Positions 28,682 to 38,705 are shown, numbered from the stretch's first letter. The stretch is DNA of 64,000 nt from Mammaliicoccus vitulinus (GCF_029024305.1 NZ_CP118974.1:1054001-1118000), one strand, 5' to 3'. Notes: a model not told the origin generated them from the sequence alone. Numbers and translations are program-made.

Positions 28682-29392
28682 ATGTCACAAAAAGTATTGG
28701 TAGTAGACGATGAACAATCAATCGTCACATTGCTGAAATATAATATAGAACAAGCTGGTTACCAAGTAATCGTAGCTTATGATGGTGTTCAAGCATTAGA
28801 GAAAGTGAACGAAGAGAAACCTGATTTAGTCGTATTAGATGTCATGTTACCTGAGAAAGACGGAATTGAAGTATGTAAAACGATTCGTTCTGATAAAAAT
28901 CAAGTTCCTATTTTAATGCTTACTGCAAAAGATGACGAGTTTGATAGAGTATTAGGTCTAGAATTAGGTGCAGATGATTATATGACGAAACCTTTTTCAC
29001 CTCGTGAAGTGGTTGCACGTGTTAAAGCTATTTTACGACGTGTCGGTCTAGTTGAAAGCCGTAACTCAGATGACGATGAAGATATTGTTTTGGGATCTAT
29101 TAGAATTAGACCTGACTTTTTCGAAGTATACAGAAACGAAGAATTATTAGAATTAACACCGAAAGAATTTGAACTTTTACTTTATCTAATAGAAAGACAA
29201 GGTCGTGTCATAACACGTGAGCATATGTTAAATTCAGTGTGGAATTATGAATTTGCTGGTGACTCTAGAATAGTCGACGTACATATTAGTCATTTGAGGG
29301 ATAAACTTGAAGAAAACCCTAAACAACCTCAATTTATTAAAACAGTTAGGGGTTTAGGCTATAAGTTAGAAAGACCAAAGAACAATGATTAA
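28682..29392 (+). CDS. phoP: Phosphate-response regulator PhoP
   Basis: OmpR-family response regulator of 236 residues. The receiver domain has Asp9/Asp10 and phospho-acceptor Asp53 in VVLDVMLPEKDG, with Lys in MTKPFSPRE. The C-terminal winged helix (about 135-232) ends in VRGLGYKLE. The gene overlaps phoR by 8 bp. PhoP controls phosphate-starvation genes, inferred from family and order. Confidence 0.95.
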   Translation: MSQKVLVVDDEQSIVTLLKYNIEQAGYQVIVAYDGVQALEKVNEEKPDLVVLDVMLPEKDGIEVCKTIRSDKNQVPILMLTAKDDEFDRVLGLELGADDYMTKPFSPREVVARVKAILRRVGLVESRNSDDDEDIVLGSIRIRPDFFEVYRNEELLELTPKEFELLLYLIERQGRVITREHMLNSVWNYEFAGDSRIVDVHISHLRDKLEENPKQPQFIKTVRGLGYKLERPKNND

Positions 29393-31091
29393 ATTTTATA
29401 ATAAATTATTAATTATACTTACAACGGTCACTGTTGTAAGTTTTCTTATATTAGGGTTTTTCCTACATAATTCTAGTTATGATTTAATTTCTAAACAGCA
29501 ACAAAAATCATTAAAGACTGAATCTAAAAATATATATGATATTGCTAAAAAAAATCCGAAAAATATAGATGAAATATTAGATGTGTTTAATCAAGATATT
29601 ATTTTAGAAAAAAATGATAAAATGATTTACCATTCTAATAATGTTGATACAAAACTATTTAAAAATGAAAAAGAACAAGCACTTTCAGATGCAAAAACTT
29701 TTGATGAGTATTTTGCTGTTGATAAAACAGATTCTGAAGTTATGTTTGCTAAAAAATATGGTGATTATACTATAGCTATAGCTAAACATACTGACACTAT
29801 ATCCATTATTCAAAAAGATATTTGGAAGTATTTATTGCTTGTCCTATTCTTTACGTTACCACTTATATATTTCGTAGTTAGGTATATCAATACATCTTAT
29901 ATTCATCCAATTAAAGAAGTGACATATGCCACAAAATTATTAGCGTCTGGAAAATATCGAGTTAGAGTTCCTGAAAGTAATGTTAAAGAAACTAAAGAAT
30001 TGTTTATTAATACAAACGAACTTGCTAGAACTTTAGACGATTTAAATAATGAACAAAAATTACAAAGAAATAGATTAGAAACAACATTAGAAAATATACC
30101 TAGTGCCACTTTGATGGTAGATAGAGAAGGCGTAATCGTCATTGCGAACAAAACGTATCATGATTTATTTGATAGAGTAAGAAATGCTGAAGGTCAACTG
30201 TTTAAAGATGTTATGCCAAACGTTGAAATCACACAAATGATGAACGAGGCATTAAAATTAGAAAAACCTATGTTTGAACAAGTTGAACTCTATATTAACA
30301 ATGTTCACAATAAATTCTTCGAAGTTTCAGTTATACCTGTATTATCTAGAAAAAAACGAAACTTGTTAGGTTTAGTAGTTGTTATGCATGATATAACAAA
30401 ATTGAAAAAATTAGAGCATATGAGAAAAGATTTTGTTGCTAACGTTTCTCATGAATTGCGTACACCTATCACATCTATAAAAGGGTTTGCTGAAACATTG
30501 TTGGACGGTGCAAAAAATGATCCAGAATCATTAGATATGTTCTTAAATATTATGCTTGATGAGTCTAATAGGATTCAATCGCTTGTTCAAGATTTATTAG
30601 ATTTGTCAAAAATAGAACAAAATGACGAAATACCTAAAGAACCTATATCTTTAACAGAAATAGCTGAACATTCCATAAATACGGTTTCAACCGTTGCAAC
30701 GAAAAAAGATATAGAATTGGTTAACAAAATAGATCAAAATGTTGTTTCATTAGGTGATAAAGATAAAATGACACAAGTTATGATTAATTTATTATCAAAT
30801 GCTATTAGTTATTCACCGAGATCAAGCCAAATCATCTTAACGGTTAAGGATGTAGGAGATGGACAAATTATTTCAGTTCAAGACAATGGTATCGGAATAT
30901 CAGAAGATGAACAAAAACGAATATTCGAAAGATTTTATAGAGTGGATAAAGCAAGAAGTAGAGATTCAGGTGGAACAGGACTTGGATTATCGATTACAAA
31001 GCATATAATTGAAGCACACAATGGACAAATTAAAGTGGAATCAGAAGTTGGACAAGGTTCTCATTTTATCGTGAAGCTATTTAACGAATAA
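29385..31091 (+). CDS. phoR: Phosphate sensor histidine kinase PhoR
   Basis: Membrane kinase of 568 residues: membrane segment about 6-26, extracytoplasmic domain to about 145, second membrane segment about 150-170, HAMP, PAS domain about 230-340, and phospho-acceptor His356 in ANVSHELRTPITSIKGF. N box NLLSNAISYS, G1 VQDNGIGIS and G2 GGTGLGLSI ATP-binding motifs follow. Partner of PhoP. The gene is followed by a terminator. Confidence 0.95.
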   Translation: MIKFYNKLLIILTTVTVVSFLILGFFLHNSSYDLISKQQQKSLKTESKNIYDIAKKNPKNIDEILDVFNQDIILEKNDKMIYHSNNVDTKLFKNEKEQALSDAKTFDEYFAVDKTDSEVMFAKKYGDYTIAIAKHTDTISIIQKDIWKYLLLVLFFTLPLIYFVVRYINTSYIHPIKEVTYATKLLASGKYRVRVPESNVKETKELFINTNELARTLDDLNNEQKLQRNRLETTLENIPSATLMVDREGVIVIANKTYHDLFDRVRNAEGQLFKDVMPNVEITQMMNEALKLEKPMFEQVELYINNVHNKFFEVSVIPVLSRKKRNLLGLVVVMHDITKLKKLEHMRKDFVANVSHELRTPITSIKGFAETLLDGAKNDPESLDMFLNIMLDESNRIQSLVQDLLDLSKIEQNDEIPKEPISLTEIAEHSINTVSTVATKKDIELVNKIDQNVVSLGDKDKMTQVMINLLSNAISYSPRSSQIILTVKDVGDGQIISVQDNGIGISEDEQKRIFERFYRVDKARSRDSGGTGLGLSITKHIIEAHNGQIKVESEVGQGSHFIVKLFNE

Positions 31092-31174
31092 TCTTCATAC
31101 AAAATTTACAATCTATTCATACTGAATTAATCATTGATAGATAGAATAAATATAGACCCCTTCATTTTGATGAT

Positions 31175-31207
31175 TGAGCGAAATACATGTGTATTTCGCT
31201 TTTTTTA
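31175..31207 (+). terminator. Intrinsic terminator after phoR
   Basis: The stem AGCGAAATACA / TGTATTTCGCT is followed by a run of seven T residues. Confidence 0.87.
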
Positions 31208-31282
31208 TTTTATGCTAAACAATCTGATTATAGTGTGAGATATGATAAAATGAAATCAATATAGTGATGGAGGTATCCTACA

Positions 31283-33904
31283 GTGGAAAAATTGGTACTT
31301 ATCGATGGTAATAGTTTATCATTTAGAGCGTTTTTTGCATTGCCCTTATTAACAAATAAAGCAGGCGTTTATACAAATGCAATTTACGGCTTTACGATGA
31401 TTTTAGATAAAATTATAAAAGAAGAGGCGCCTACGCATTTCATGGTTGCGTTTGATGCAGGGAAGACAACGTTTAGAAATAATATGTATAGCGAATATAA
31501 AGGTGGTCGTGAGAAGACACCTGATGAATTAAGAAGCCAATTACCATATATCCGTCAGTTGGTAGAGAGCTATCATATTAAACATTATGAGTTAGAAAAT
31601 TATGAAGCGGATGACATCATTGGTACACTTTCTAAACAAGCTGACGAGAAAAATTTAAAGACAATCATTATTACGGGTGATCGTGACTTAACACAGTTAG
31701 CGAGTGAAAATGTAACGATTTATTATACTAAAAAAGGTGTAACTGACATTGATCATTATACGCCTGATTTTATTGCGGAAAAATATGATGGTTTAGTACC
31801 AAACCAAATTATTGATATGAAAGGTCTCATGGGAGACAAGTCTGATAATATTCCTGGTGTTCCTGGAATTGGAGAAAAGACTGCTATTAAATTATTGAAA
31901 CAGTATGAAACAGTAGAAGGTGTTTATCAAAATATTGATGAATTAAAAACATCTAAAATGAAAGAAAAACTTATAGATAATGAAGATAATGCGAAGCTAA
32001 GTAAAGAGCTTGCAACAATTAATAGAGATAGTCCAATAGAAGTAACGATAGAAGACTTAAAGTTAACTGACGATAACGATGAAGAAAAGATTAAACTATT
32101 TAAAACTTTAGAATTCAAACAGTTGCTTGATCAAATGGATGCAAGTACTGAAGCTTATGATGATCGCGTAATAGAATATCAAGAACATTTAAATGATTTT
32201 GATTTTGAAAATATTACTGAAGCTGCTATACATTTTGAAACTAATGAAAATAACTATTTAAAAGCTGATGTTCTTGGCTTTGCGATTCATGCTAACGATC
32301 AAGCTTATGTTGTTTCGGCAGAAGAATTAAAAGAAAATAAAGCATTACATGCTTGGTTAGAAAATGAAAATGTTCATTTTTCAGTTTATGATGCTAAAAA
32401 GACGATTATATTGTGTGAAAGATTAGGTATTAAAGTGAATGGCATTCAATTTGATACGATGTTAGCGAGTTATATATTAGATCCTTCAAGAACAATTGAA
32501 GATATTTATTCTGTTGTATCAGAATTTGGTGTTTATTACGTACCTAACGATGAAAGTATATATGGCAAAGGTAAGAAATTGCATGTTCCTGAAAACGAAT
32601 TTCTTTTTGAAAGTATTGCCAAAAAAGTGACTGCAATATATGAGTCAAAAGAAAAAATGATTGAATTGCTCAAAGAAAGAGATCAATTTAGTCTTCATGA
32701 TGATTTAGAGTTGCCATTAGCTAGAGTGTTAGCTGAAATGGAACATATCGGTATTACAGTCGATAAAGAGACGTTAAAAGAAATGCAAGAAGACTTAAAA
32801 ACACGACTTGATAAATTAATTGAACAAATTCACAGTCATGCTGGAACTGAATTTAATATAAATTCACCTAAACAGTTAGGTGTCGTATTATTTGAAGATT
32901 TAAAATTACCTATTATTAAAAAAACAAAGACTGGGTACTCTACAGCAGTTGATGTTTTAGAACAATTAAGAAATGAACACCCAATTATTGAAGATATTTT
33001 AGTGTATAGACAACTTGCTAAGTTGCAATCGACTTATATCGAAGGTTTACAAAAAATGATTACTTCTGAAGGTAAAATTCACACGAGATTTAACCAAACA
33101 TTGGCTCAAACTGGTAGATTAAGTTCAATAGAACCTAACTTACAAAATATACCGATAAGACTAGAAGAAGGCAGAAAGATTAGAAAAGCATTTCGTCCTA
33201 GCAAAGAAAATCACGTTATATTCGCTGCCGACTATTCACAAATTGAATTGCGTGTCTTAGCTGATATAACTGGTGACGAACATATGAAAGAAGCCTTTAC
33301 TGCAAATGAAGATATTCATACAACTACTGCAATGCGTGTGTTTAACGTAGATAAAGATGAAGTAACGTCGAATATGAGAAGACAAGCAAAAGCAGTAAAC
33401 TTTGGTATTGTATATGGCATCAGTGATTATGGTTTAAGCCAAAGTCTAGGCATTACGAGAAAAGCTGCTAAGAAGTTTATAGATGATTATTTAGATAGTT
33501 TTCCTAAAGTAAAAGAATATATGGATACTATTGTTCAAGATGCTAAACAAAAAGGTTATGTTGAAACATTGCTTCATAGACGTAGATATACGCCAGATAT
33601 TACGAATAGAAACTTTAATTTAAGAAGTTTTGCTGAAAGAACAGCAATGAATACACCTATTCAAGGTAGTGCAGCTGATATTATCAAATTAGCTATGGTT
33701 CAATTTTCTAATAAAATGAAAGAAACTGCCTTTAATGCTAAATTATTATTACAAGTGCACGATGAATTAATTTTTGAAGTACCTGAAGAGGAACTAGAAG
33801 CATTTAAACCATTTGTAGAAGACATCATGGATAATGCTCTCGAATTATCTGTACCTTTAAGTGTAGAGTCTAGTTATGGTGAAACTTGGTACGATGCAAA
33901 ATAA
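31283..33904 (+). CDS. polA: DNA polymerase I
   Basis: Gap-filling and primer-removing polymerase of 873 residues. The 5'-nuclease domain (about 1-290; ANYxAD-type Asp residues in AFDAGKTTFR and YEADDIIG) is followed by an exonuclease-like domain (about 300-465) and the polymerase (about 470-873; motif A DYSQIELR, motif C LQVHDEL). In the middle domain HFETNENN stands where proofreading enzymes have the catalytic DxE, so proofreading appears inactive, as known for Bacillus PolA. Start is GTG 31283 behind GGAGG. Confidence 0.97.
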   Translation: MEKLVLIDGNSLSFRAFFALPLLTNKAGVYTNAIYGFTMILDKIIKEEAPTHFMVAFDAGKTTFRNNMYSEYKGGREKTPDELRSQLPYIRQLVESYHIKHYELENYEADDIIGTLSKQADEKNLKTIIITGDRDLTQLASENVTIYYTKKGVTDIDHYTPDFIAEKYDGLVPNQIIDMKGLMGDKSDNIPGVPGIGEKTAIKLLKQYETVEGVYQNIDELKTSKMKEKLIDNEDNAKLSKELATINRDSPIEVTIEDLKLTDDNDEEKIKLFKTLEFKQLLDQMDASTEAYDDRVIEYQEHLNDFDFENITEAAIHFETNENNYLKADVLGFAIHANDQAYVVSAEELKENKALHAWLENENVHFSVYDAKKTIILCERLGIKVNGIQFDTMLASYILDPSRTIEDIYSVVSEFGVYYVPNDESIYGKGKKLHVPENEFLFESIAKKVTAIYESKEKMIELLKERDQFSLHDDLELPLARVLAEMEHIGITVDKETLKEMQEDLKTRLDKLIEQIHSHAGTEFNINSPKQLGVVLFEDLKLPIIKKTKTGYSTAVDVLEQLRNEHPIIEDILVYRQLAKLQSTYIEGLQKMITSEGKIHTRFNQTLAQTGRLSSIEPNLQNIPIRLEEGRKIRKAFRPSKENHVIFAADYSQIELRVLADITGDEHMKEAFTANEDIHTTTAMRVFNVDKDEVTSNMRRQAKAVNFGIVYGISDYGLSQSLGITRKAAKKFIDDYLDSFPKVKEYMDTIVQDAKQKGYVETLLHRRRYTPDITNRNFNLRSFAERTAMNTPIQGSAADIIKLAMVQFSNKMKETAFNAKLLLQVHDELIFEVPEEELEAFKPFVEDIMDNALELSVPLSVESSYGETWYDAK

Positions 33905-33925
33905 GTAATAGAAGGAAGACTGAAT

Positions 33926-34798
33926 ATGCCAGAATTACCAGAAGTTGAAAGTGTTAAAAGAGTCATCACACCTAAAATATTAGGTGCGACGATACAAAAA
34001 GTAACTTTTTCAGATAAAGTTAAAATTGGAAAAGAAATCGGTAAAGAAACAATTGTTAAGGGAACTTCTTTAGAATTATTTAAAGAAAGAACTGAACATT
34101 ATAAAATTGCCAGTGTATATAGAAGAAGTAAATATATTTTTATAGAAATTGAGAATGAACAAGATAACAAAATTATTATGTGTCATTTTGGTATGACTGG
34201 CGCTTTCTTTACCGTTCCTGACTTATCTAATATTGAAATAGATAATCATAGAAAGCATTGGCATGTCATTTTTGAACTAGATAATGGTTTACAACTTATT
34301 TATACAGATATACGCAGATTTGGTGAGTTAAGAGCATTGGATGAGTTAACTGAATATCCATCTGTACTTAAAATCGCACCAGAGCCTTTTGTTCAAGAGG
34401 CGTATGAACATTATCTCGACAAAATCACATCAAAGAAATTTATGAACAAGCCAATCAAAGTTGCTATTTTAGACCATACAGTTATTGCTGGTTGTGGAAA
34501 TATTTATGCTTGTGAAGCTTTGCTAAGAGCAGGTGTGTTACCAACGAGAACGGTAAAAGATTTAAGTCAAGAAGAGCGAAAAAATGTATTTGATGAAGTG
34601 GTCAATGTTTTACAAGAAGGTATAGAAAACGGTGGATCGAGTATATCGGATTATTATAATGCTGATGGTGAAAAAGGAACGATGCAAGATAAGCATAATA
34701 TATACGGTAAAAAGGTTTGTGGTCAATGTGGAGGCCCAGTAGAACAAAAAGTGATCGCAACTAGAAATACGCATTATTGTCCAAATTGTCAAAAGTAG
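33926..34798 (+). CDS. mutM: Formamidopyrimidine-DNA glycosylase
   Basis: Base-excision repair enzyme removing 8-oxoguanine and formamidopyrimidines. At 290 residues it has the N-terminal PELPEVE with catalytic Pro2 and Glu3. A helix-two-turn-helix lies near GCGNIYACEALLRAGVLP. The C-terminal zinc finger has CGQC and CPNC pairs. It lies 21 bp after polA and just before coaE, the conserved polA-mutM-coaE group. Confidence 0.97.
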   Translation: MPELPEVESVKRVITPKILGATIQKVTFSDKVKIGKEIGKETIVKGTSLELFKERTEHYKIASVYRRSKYIFIEIENEQDNKIIMCHFGMTGAFFTVPDLSNIEIDNHRKHWHVIFELDNGLQLIYTDIRRFGELRALDELTEYPSVLKIAPEPFVQEAYEHYLDKITSKKFMNKPIKVAILDHTVIAGCGNIYACEALLRAGVLPTRTVKDLSQEERKNVFDEVVNVLQEGIENGGSSISDYYNADGEKGTMQDKHNIYGKKVCGQCGGPVEQKVIATRNTHYCPNCQK

Positions 34799-34806
34799 GT
34801 GAAACA

Positions 34807-35397
34807 ATGGCGAGTGTAATAGGGTTAACAGGTGGAATTGCCACTGGAAAATCGACCGCTTCAAACATATTAAAAGAGCGTGGATTTTATATAGTAGATG
34901 CAGATATCGCAAGTCGAAAAGCTGTCGCAAAAGGTAGTACAGGACTTAAACAAGTACAAGAAGTATTCGGTGATCAAGCAATAATAGATGGAGAAATGAA
35001 TAGGCAATATGTAGGATCGGTAGTTTTTAAAGACGAAGCGATGCGACTAAAGCTCAATAATATCATCCATCCAATTGTTAGAGACATTATGGATGCAGAA
35101 AAGAAATTCGGATTAGAAAAAGGTAAAAAGGTAATTATGGATATACCTTTACTGTTCGAAAACAAATTACAAGATACAGTAGATGAAACGTGGTTAGTTT
35201 ATACTACAGAAGAAACGCAAATTTCTCGTCTGAAACAACGCAACCAATTGAGTGACGACGAAGCAACTTCTAGAATACAATCACAAATGCCAATTGAAGA
35301 AAAAAAACAATTAGCAGATGAAATAATAGATAATAATGGAACATTAGAAGAATTAGCACAAAATATAGAAACATTAATTGAAAGCAAGCATTTATGA
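34807..35397 (+). CDS. coaE: Dephospho-CoA kinase
   Basis: Last step of coenzyme A synthesis, ATP-dependent phosphorylation of dephospho-CoA. It is 196 residues with P-loop GLTGGIATGKSTA at 6-18. I start at ATG 34807, behind AGGTGA, rather than a TTG at 34777 inside mutM, because the P-loop then sits at the normal distance from the N-terminus. Confidence 0.95.
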   Translation: MASVIGLTGGIATGKSTASNILKERGFYIVDADIASRKAVAKGSTGLKQVQEVFGDQAIIDGEMNRQYVGSVVFKDEAMRLKLNNIIHPIVRDIMDAEKKFGLEKGKKVIMDIPLLFENKLQDTVDETWLVYTTEETQISRLKQRNQLSDDEATSRIQSQMPIEEKKQLADEIIDNNGTLEELAQNIETLIESKHL

Positions 35398-35416
35398 TGC
35401 ACTTTTGTTAAAAAAT

Positions 35417-35461
35417 AGAACGCCTAATCTGTTTGAATTATCATACGGATTAGGCGTTTTT
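35417..35461 (+). terminator. Intrinsic terminator after coaE
   Basis: The stem AACGCCTAATC / GATTAGGCGTT is followed by TTTAT, with a longer loop. Confidence 0.85.
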
Positions 35462-35547
35462 ATGTTGTGGATTTTGTAGTGTATATGTAGAGATGCTGCT
35501 TTATGTATACATAGATAAGCTATTTAAAAATTTTCTCAAAAACATAA

Positions 35548-35562
35548 TAGAAAACGTTTTCA
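35548..35562 (+). promoter_or_regulatory. cre-like site overlapping the gapB -35 region
   Basis: TAGAAAACGTTTTCA fits the CcpA consensus WTGNAANCGNWNNCW with one mismatch and overlaps the proposed -35 hexamer TTTTCA. It could add catabolite repression to CcpN control. Confidence 0.45.
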
Positions 35563-35585
35563 ATAAACTTTTAATGTGATATACT
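35557..35585 (+). promoter_or_regulatory. Predicted gapB promoter
   Basis: TTTTCA and TATACT are separated by 17 bp. The -10 is preceded by TGA, giving an extended -10. The start of transcription would fall near 35592, between the two arms of the inverted repeat. Confidence 0.5.
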
Positions 35586-35613
35586 AATTGCAATAAATAG
35601 TATATCACATTAA
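35571..35613. promoter_or_regulatory. Perfect 16-bp inverted repeat on the gapB promoter; probable CcpN operator
   Basis: TTAATGTGATATACTA and its exact complement TAGTATATCACATTAA flank 11 bp. Each arm contains TGTGATATACT, which satisfies the Bacillus CcpN consensus TRTGHYATAYW as I remember it. CcpN represses gapB during glycolysis. The left arm covers the -10 element and the right arm runs into the ribosome site, so a bound repressor would block initiation. Confidence 0.7.
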
Positions 35614-35628
35614 AAGGGGTTCTCGACT

Positions 35629-36663
35629 ATGAAGAAAAATATTGCAATTAATGGTTTAGGAAGAATTGGAAGAATGGTATTAAGAGGTTCACTTAAATCA
35701 GATTATTTAAACATTGTGGCTATTAATGCTTCTTACCCACCTGAAACAATTGCACATTTAATAAAATATGATTCAACACATGGTAAATTAGATGGCGATA
35801 TTGAAGCGGTTGAAGATGGTATTGTTATAAATGGTCATAAAATATTACTTGTTTCTGAAAGAGATCCTAAATTATTACCATGGAGAACTTTAGGTATTGA
35901 TATTGTTATTGAAGCGACTGGCAAGTTTAATCATGGAGATAAAGCTATCTCTCATATTGATGCTGGTGCTAAAAAGGTTATACTAACTGGACCTTCTAAA
36001 GGTGGACAAGTTCAAACAATCGTTAGAGGGGTGAATGATGATTCGCTTGATTTAAAAGAGTATGACATTATTTCTAATGCGTCATGTACGACAAATTGTT
36101 TAAGCCCAGTTGCAAAAGTTCTTAATGATTCATTTGGTATTGAAAATGGATTGATGACAACAGTGCACGCTTTCACGAATGATCAAAAAAATCTAGATAA
36201 TCCTCATAAAGATTTAAGAAGAGCACGTTCTTGTGCAGATAGTATCATACCTACATCGACAGGCGCAGCGAAAGCTTTATCATTAGTACTTCCTGAATTG
36301 GAAGGCAAGATGCATGGTATGGCATTAAGAGTACCAACTTCGAATGTCTCTCTAGTAGATTTAGTTGTAGATTTGAAAACAGATGTAACTGTCGAAGATG
36401 TAAATGATGCTTTACGTCGTTCAAGTAAAGGTGCATTAAAAGGTATTATGGATGTGAGTGATGAACCACTTGTTTCTATAGACTTCAACACAAATCCTCA
36501 TTCAGCAATTGTTGATGAACAATCTACAATGGTTATTGGCTCAAATAAAGTTAAAGTGTTAGCTTGGTATGATAACGAGTGGGGCTACTCAATGAGAGTT
36601 GTTGAATTAGCTGAACAAGTTGCTAATATACTATCAGAAGTTAAAGAACAAAAAATTTCATAA
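35629..36663 (+). CDS. gapB: Gluconeogenic glyceraldehyde-3-phosphate dehydrogenase GapB
   Basis: 344 residues; INGLGRIGRMVLRG Rossmann motif and catalytic Cys153 in SNASCTTNC. At the position that selects the cofactor, VAINASYPPE replaces the VNDL-type sequence of glycolytic NAD enzymes, removing the Asp that rejects NADP. This points to the NADP-preferring gluconeogenic paralogue. Position between coaE and nrdR matches staphylococcal and Bacillus gapB. Expression probably rises without sugar, through CcpN. Confidence 0.95.
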   Translation: MKKNIAINGLGRIGRMVLRGSLKSDYLNIVAINASYPPETIAHLIKYDSTHGKLDGDIEAVEDGIVINGHKILLVSERDPKLLPWRTLGIDIVIEATGKFNHGDKAISHIDAGAKKVILTGPSKGGQVQTIVRGVNDDSLDLKEYDIISNASCTTNCLSPVAKVLNDSFGIENGLMTTVHAFTNDQKNLDNPHKDLRRARSCADSIIPTSTGAAKALSLVLPELEGKMHGMALRVPTSNVSLVDLVVDLKTDVTVEDVNDALRRSSKGALKGIMDVSDEPLVSIDFNTNPHSAIVDEQSTMVIGSNKVKVLAWYDNEWGYSMRVVELAEQVANILSEVKEQKIS

Positions 36664-36676
36664 TGAATATAGATTG

Positions 36677-36724
36677 TGCAAAGAACGTAATGTGGTAAAT
36701 TTAATGCCACGTTACGTTCTTTTT
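36677..36724 (+). terminator. Intrinsic terminator after gapB
   Basis: The stem AAAGAACGTAATGTGG / CCACGTTACGTTCTTT is followed by TTGC. Confidence 0.83.
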
Positions 36725-36855
36725 GCTTAAAAATTATCTTTTGTAGCGTAAATGTATTAATGTATACCATATGTAAAATAGTGAGCATTTAAAAAAATAC
36801 GAAACTACTGTATAATTTGTATATGAATAATAAAAGTATATAAGAGGTGAAACGA

Positions 36856-37314
36856 ATGAGGTGTCCTAATTGTAAATATGAAAATTCTAAAGTAGTAGAC
36901 TCTAGACACGCTGATGATTTAACTGCGATTAGAAGAAGAAGAGAATGTGAATCATGTGGATTTCGTTTCACAACTTTTGAAAGAGTAGAACTAACACCTT
37001 TAATTGTTGTTAAAAAAGATGGTGCTAGACAAACTTTTAATAGAGATAAAATATTGAACGGACTCGTTCGTTCATGTGAAAAAAGACCTGTGGCTTACCA
37101 AAAGCTTGAAGAAATTACAAATCAAGTAGAAAAAGAATTGAGATCTGAAGGTATAACAGAAGTATCTTCTAACGATATAGGTGAAAAAGTAATGGAACAC
37201 TTAATGGAAGTGGATCAAGTTTCATATGTAAGGTTCGCTTCAGTATATAGAGAATTTAAAGATGTAGATCAATTATTAAAATCGATGCAAGGAATATTGA
37301 AAGACCGAAAGTAA
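36856..37314 (+). CDS. nrdR: Ribonucleotide reductase repressor NrdR
   Basis: Zinc- and nucleotide-binding repressor of nrd genes. It is 152 residues with zinc ribbon Cys3, Cys6, Cys31 and Cys34 (MRCPNC and CESCGFRF), followed by an ATP-cone starting near [20 protein letters not shown] 36856 is preferred to GTG 36847 because GAGGTG at 36844-36849 is its ribosome site and the product then begins MRCPNC like all family members. dnaB follows after 11 bp. Confidence 0.96.
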   Translation: MRCPNCKYENSKVVDSRHADDLTAIRRRRECESCGFRFTTFERVELTPLIVVKKDGARQTFNRDKILNGLVRSCEKRPVAYQKLEEITNQVEKELRSEGITEVSSNDIGEKVMEHLMEVDQVSYVRFASVYREFKDVDQLLKSMQGILKDRK

Positions 37315-37325
37315 GGTGAGTATTA

Positions 37326-38705
37326 ATGGCGGAATATTTTAATGGCGTAAAACCTAGCGATGGATTTTACGTTAAATCAAATTATAATTATACACATGTC
37401 CATCAAGATATATTAATCAGCTTATACACGCCATTAATTGGGACAGATGCGATTGGTGTTTATTTATATTTATCACAGTTTAATTTTCATAATGAGACAG
37501 AAGCATATAATCATTACACAATAATGAATGATTTGAAAATAAATTTATCTAGCTTTAGAGATTCATTAGATTTATTAGAGGGTATTGGTTTGCTCAAGAC
37601 TTACTTTAAGACTAATCAAGAAGAGCAAACATTTATATATATGTTGGAACAACCTGCAACTACTGAGCAATTCTTCAATGATCCTTTGCTATCTGTATTT
37701 TTATATCAACAAATTGGCAAATCTAGATATCTTTCACTGAAAAATAGATATAAGGATAGCAGTATTTCAACATCTGCATATCATGAAGTTACAAAAAGTT
37801 TTACAGATGTGTTTAAAGTGCCTAAACTATCAGAAATAGAACAGCAAGATGATATTCAAATCAAACCGGATGTGAAAAATAAAGGACTAGATTTATCAGA
37901 TGTGCGATTTGACTTTGAAATGTTAGAGCTGTTATTAAACAATCATTTGATATCTAAAGAAATATTGAATAAACAAACGAAAGAAGTCATTATTCAAATT
38001 GCAACTTTATATGGCATTACGCCTGTAGAAATGAAATCAATTATTCTAAAATCTATTACGGAAAACCAAACCATTTCGTTACAAGATTTAAGAAAGCACG
38101 CACGCTCCATTTATCAAATTGAACATGAGGGAGAACTTCCAACATTAGATTTGAAAAAAGAGAGCGTGAAAGCTAAACAAAATGATGCTAAACAAGAAGT
38201 AGATTCTTTATTATCGTGGTTTGAGCTGTTAGACACTACAAGTCCAATTGAGATGTTGGCGTCATTTACAAAGTCAGAACCAACTATTTCACAAAAAAGA
38301 GTTGTAGAAGACGTTGTAACGAGAGAAAAATTGCCATATGGTGTCATGAACATATTATTGCAGTATGTAATGTTTAAAAATAATATGCAATTACCTAAAG
38401 CATACATTGAAGAAATTGCTTCAAATTGGAAGAAGTTAAAACTAACATCTGCTGAAGAAGCGTATCATTATATTAAAAATCTTGATAAACAAACAGCTGA
38501 AAAGAAAAAAGAACGAAATAATAAAGCAAATAACACATTTAAATTGAAATCAATTGAAAAAACACCTGAATGGTTATTAAAACAAAAGTCAGCTGAAACG
38601 CCAAAAGAAGAACAGAAAAATAATGAATCTGATGCTGCTTTTGAAAAACGAAAACAAGAGCTTCAAAAAGAAATGGAAGCTTTTTGGAAAGAAGGTGATC
38701 ATTAA
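37326..38705 (+). CDS. dnaB: Replication initiation and membrane attachment protein DnaB
   Basis: Gram-positive helicase-loader component of 459 residues, not the helicase itself. With DnaD and DnaI it recruits the replicative helicase at oriC and at stalled forks. DDBH1-type N-terminal and DDBH2-type C-terminal domains are recognisable (YGITPVEMKSIILKSI and LPYGVMNILLQYVM), with a charged coiled C-terminus. The stop overlaps the dnaI start by one base (TAATG), implying coupled translation. Confidence 0.93.
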   Translation: MAEYFNGVKPSDGFYVKSNYNYTHVHQDILISLYTPLIGTDAIGVYLYLSQFNFHNETEAYNHYTIMNDLKINLSSFRDSLDLLEGIGLLKTYFKTNQEEQTFIYMLEQPATTEQFFNDPLLSVFLYQQIGKSRYLSLKNRYKDSSISTSAYHEVTKSFTDVFKVPKLSEIEQQDDIQIKPDVKNKGLDLSDVRFDFEMLELLLNNHLISKEILNKQTKEVIIQIATLYGITPVEMKSIILKSITENQTISLQDLRKHARSIYQIEHEGELPTLDLKKESVKAKQNDAKQEVDSLLSWFELLDTTSPIEMLASFTKSEPTISQKRVVEDVVTREKLPYGVMNILLQYVMFKNNMQLPKAYIEEIASNWKKLKLTSAEEAYHYIKNLDKQTAEKKKERNNKANNTFKLKSIEKTPEWLLKQKSAETPKEEQKNNESDAAFEKRKQELQKEMEAFWKEGDH

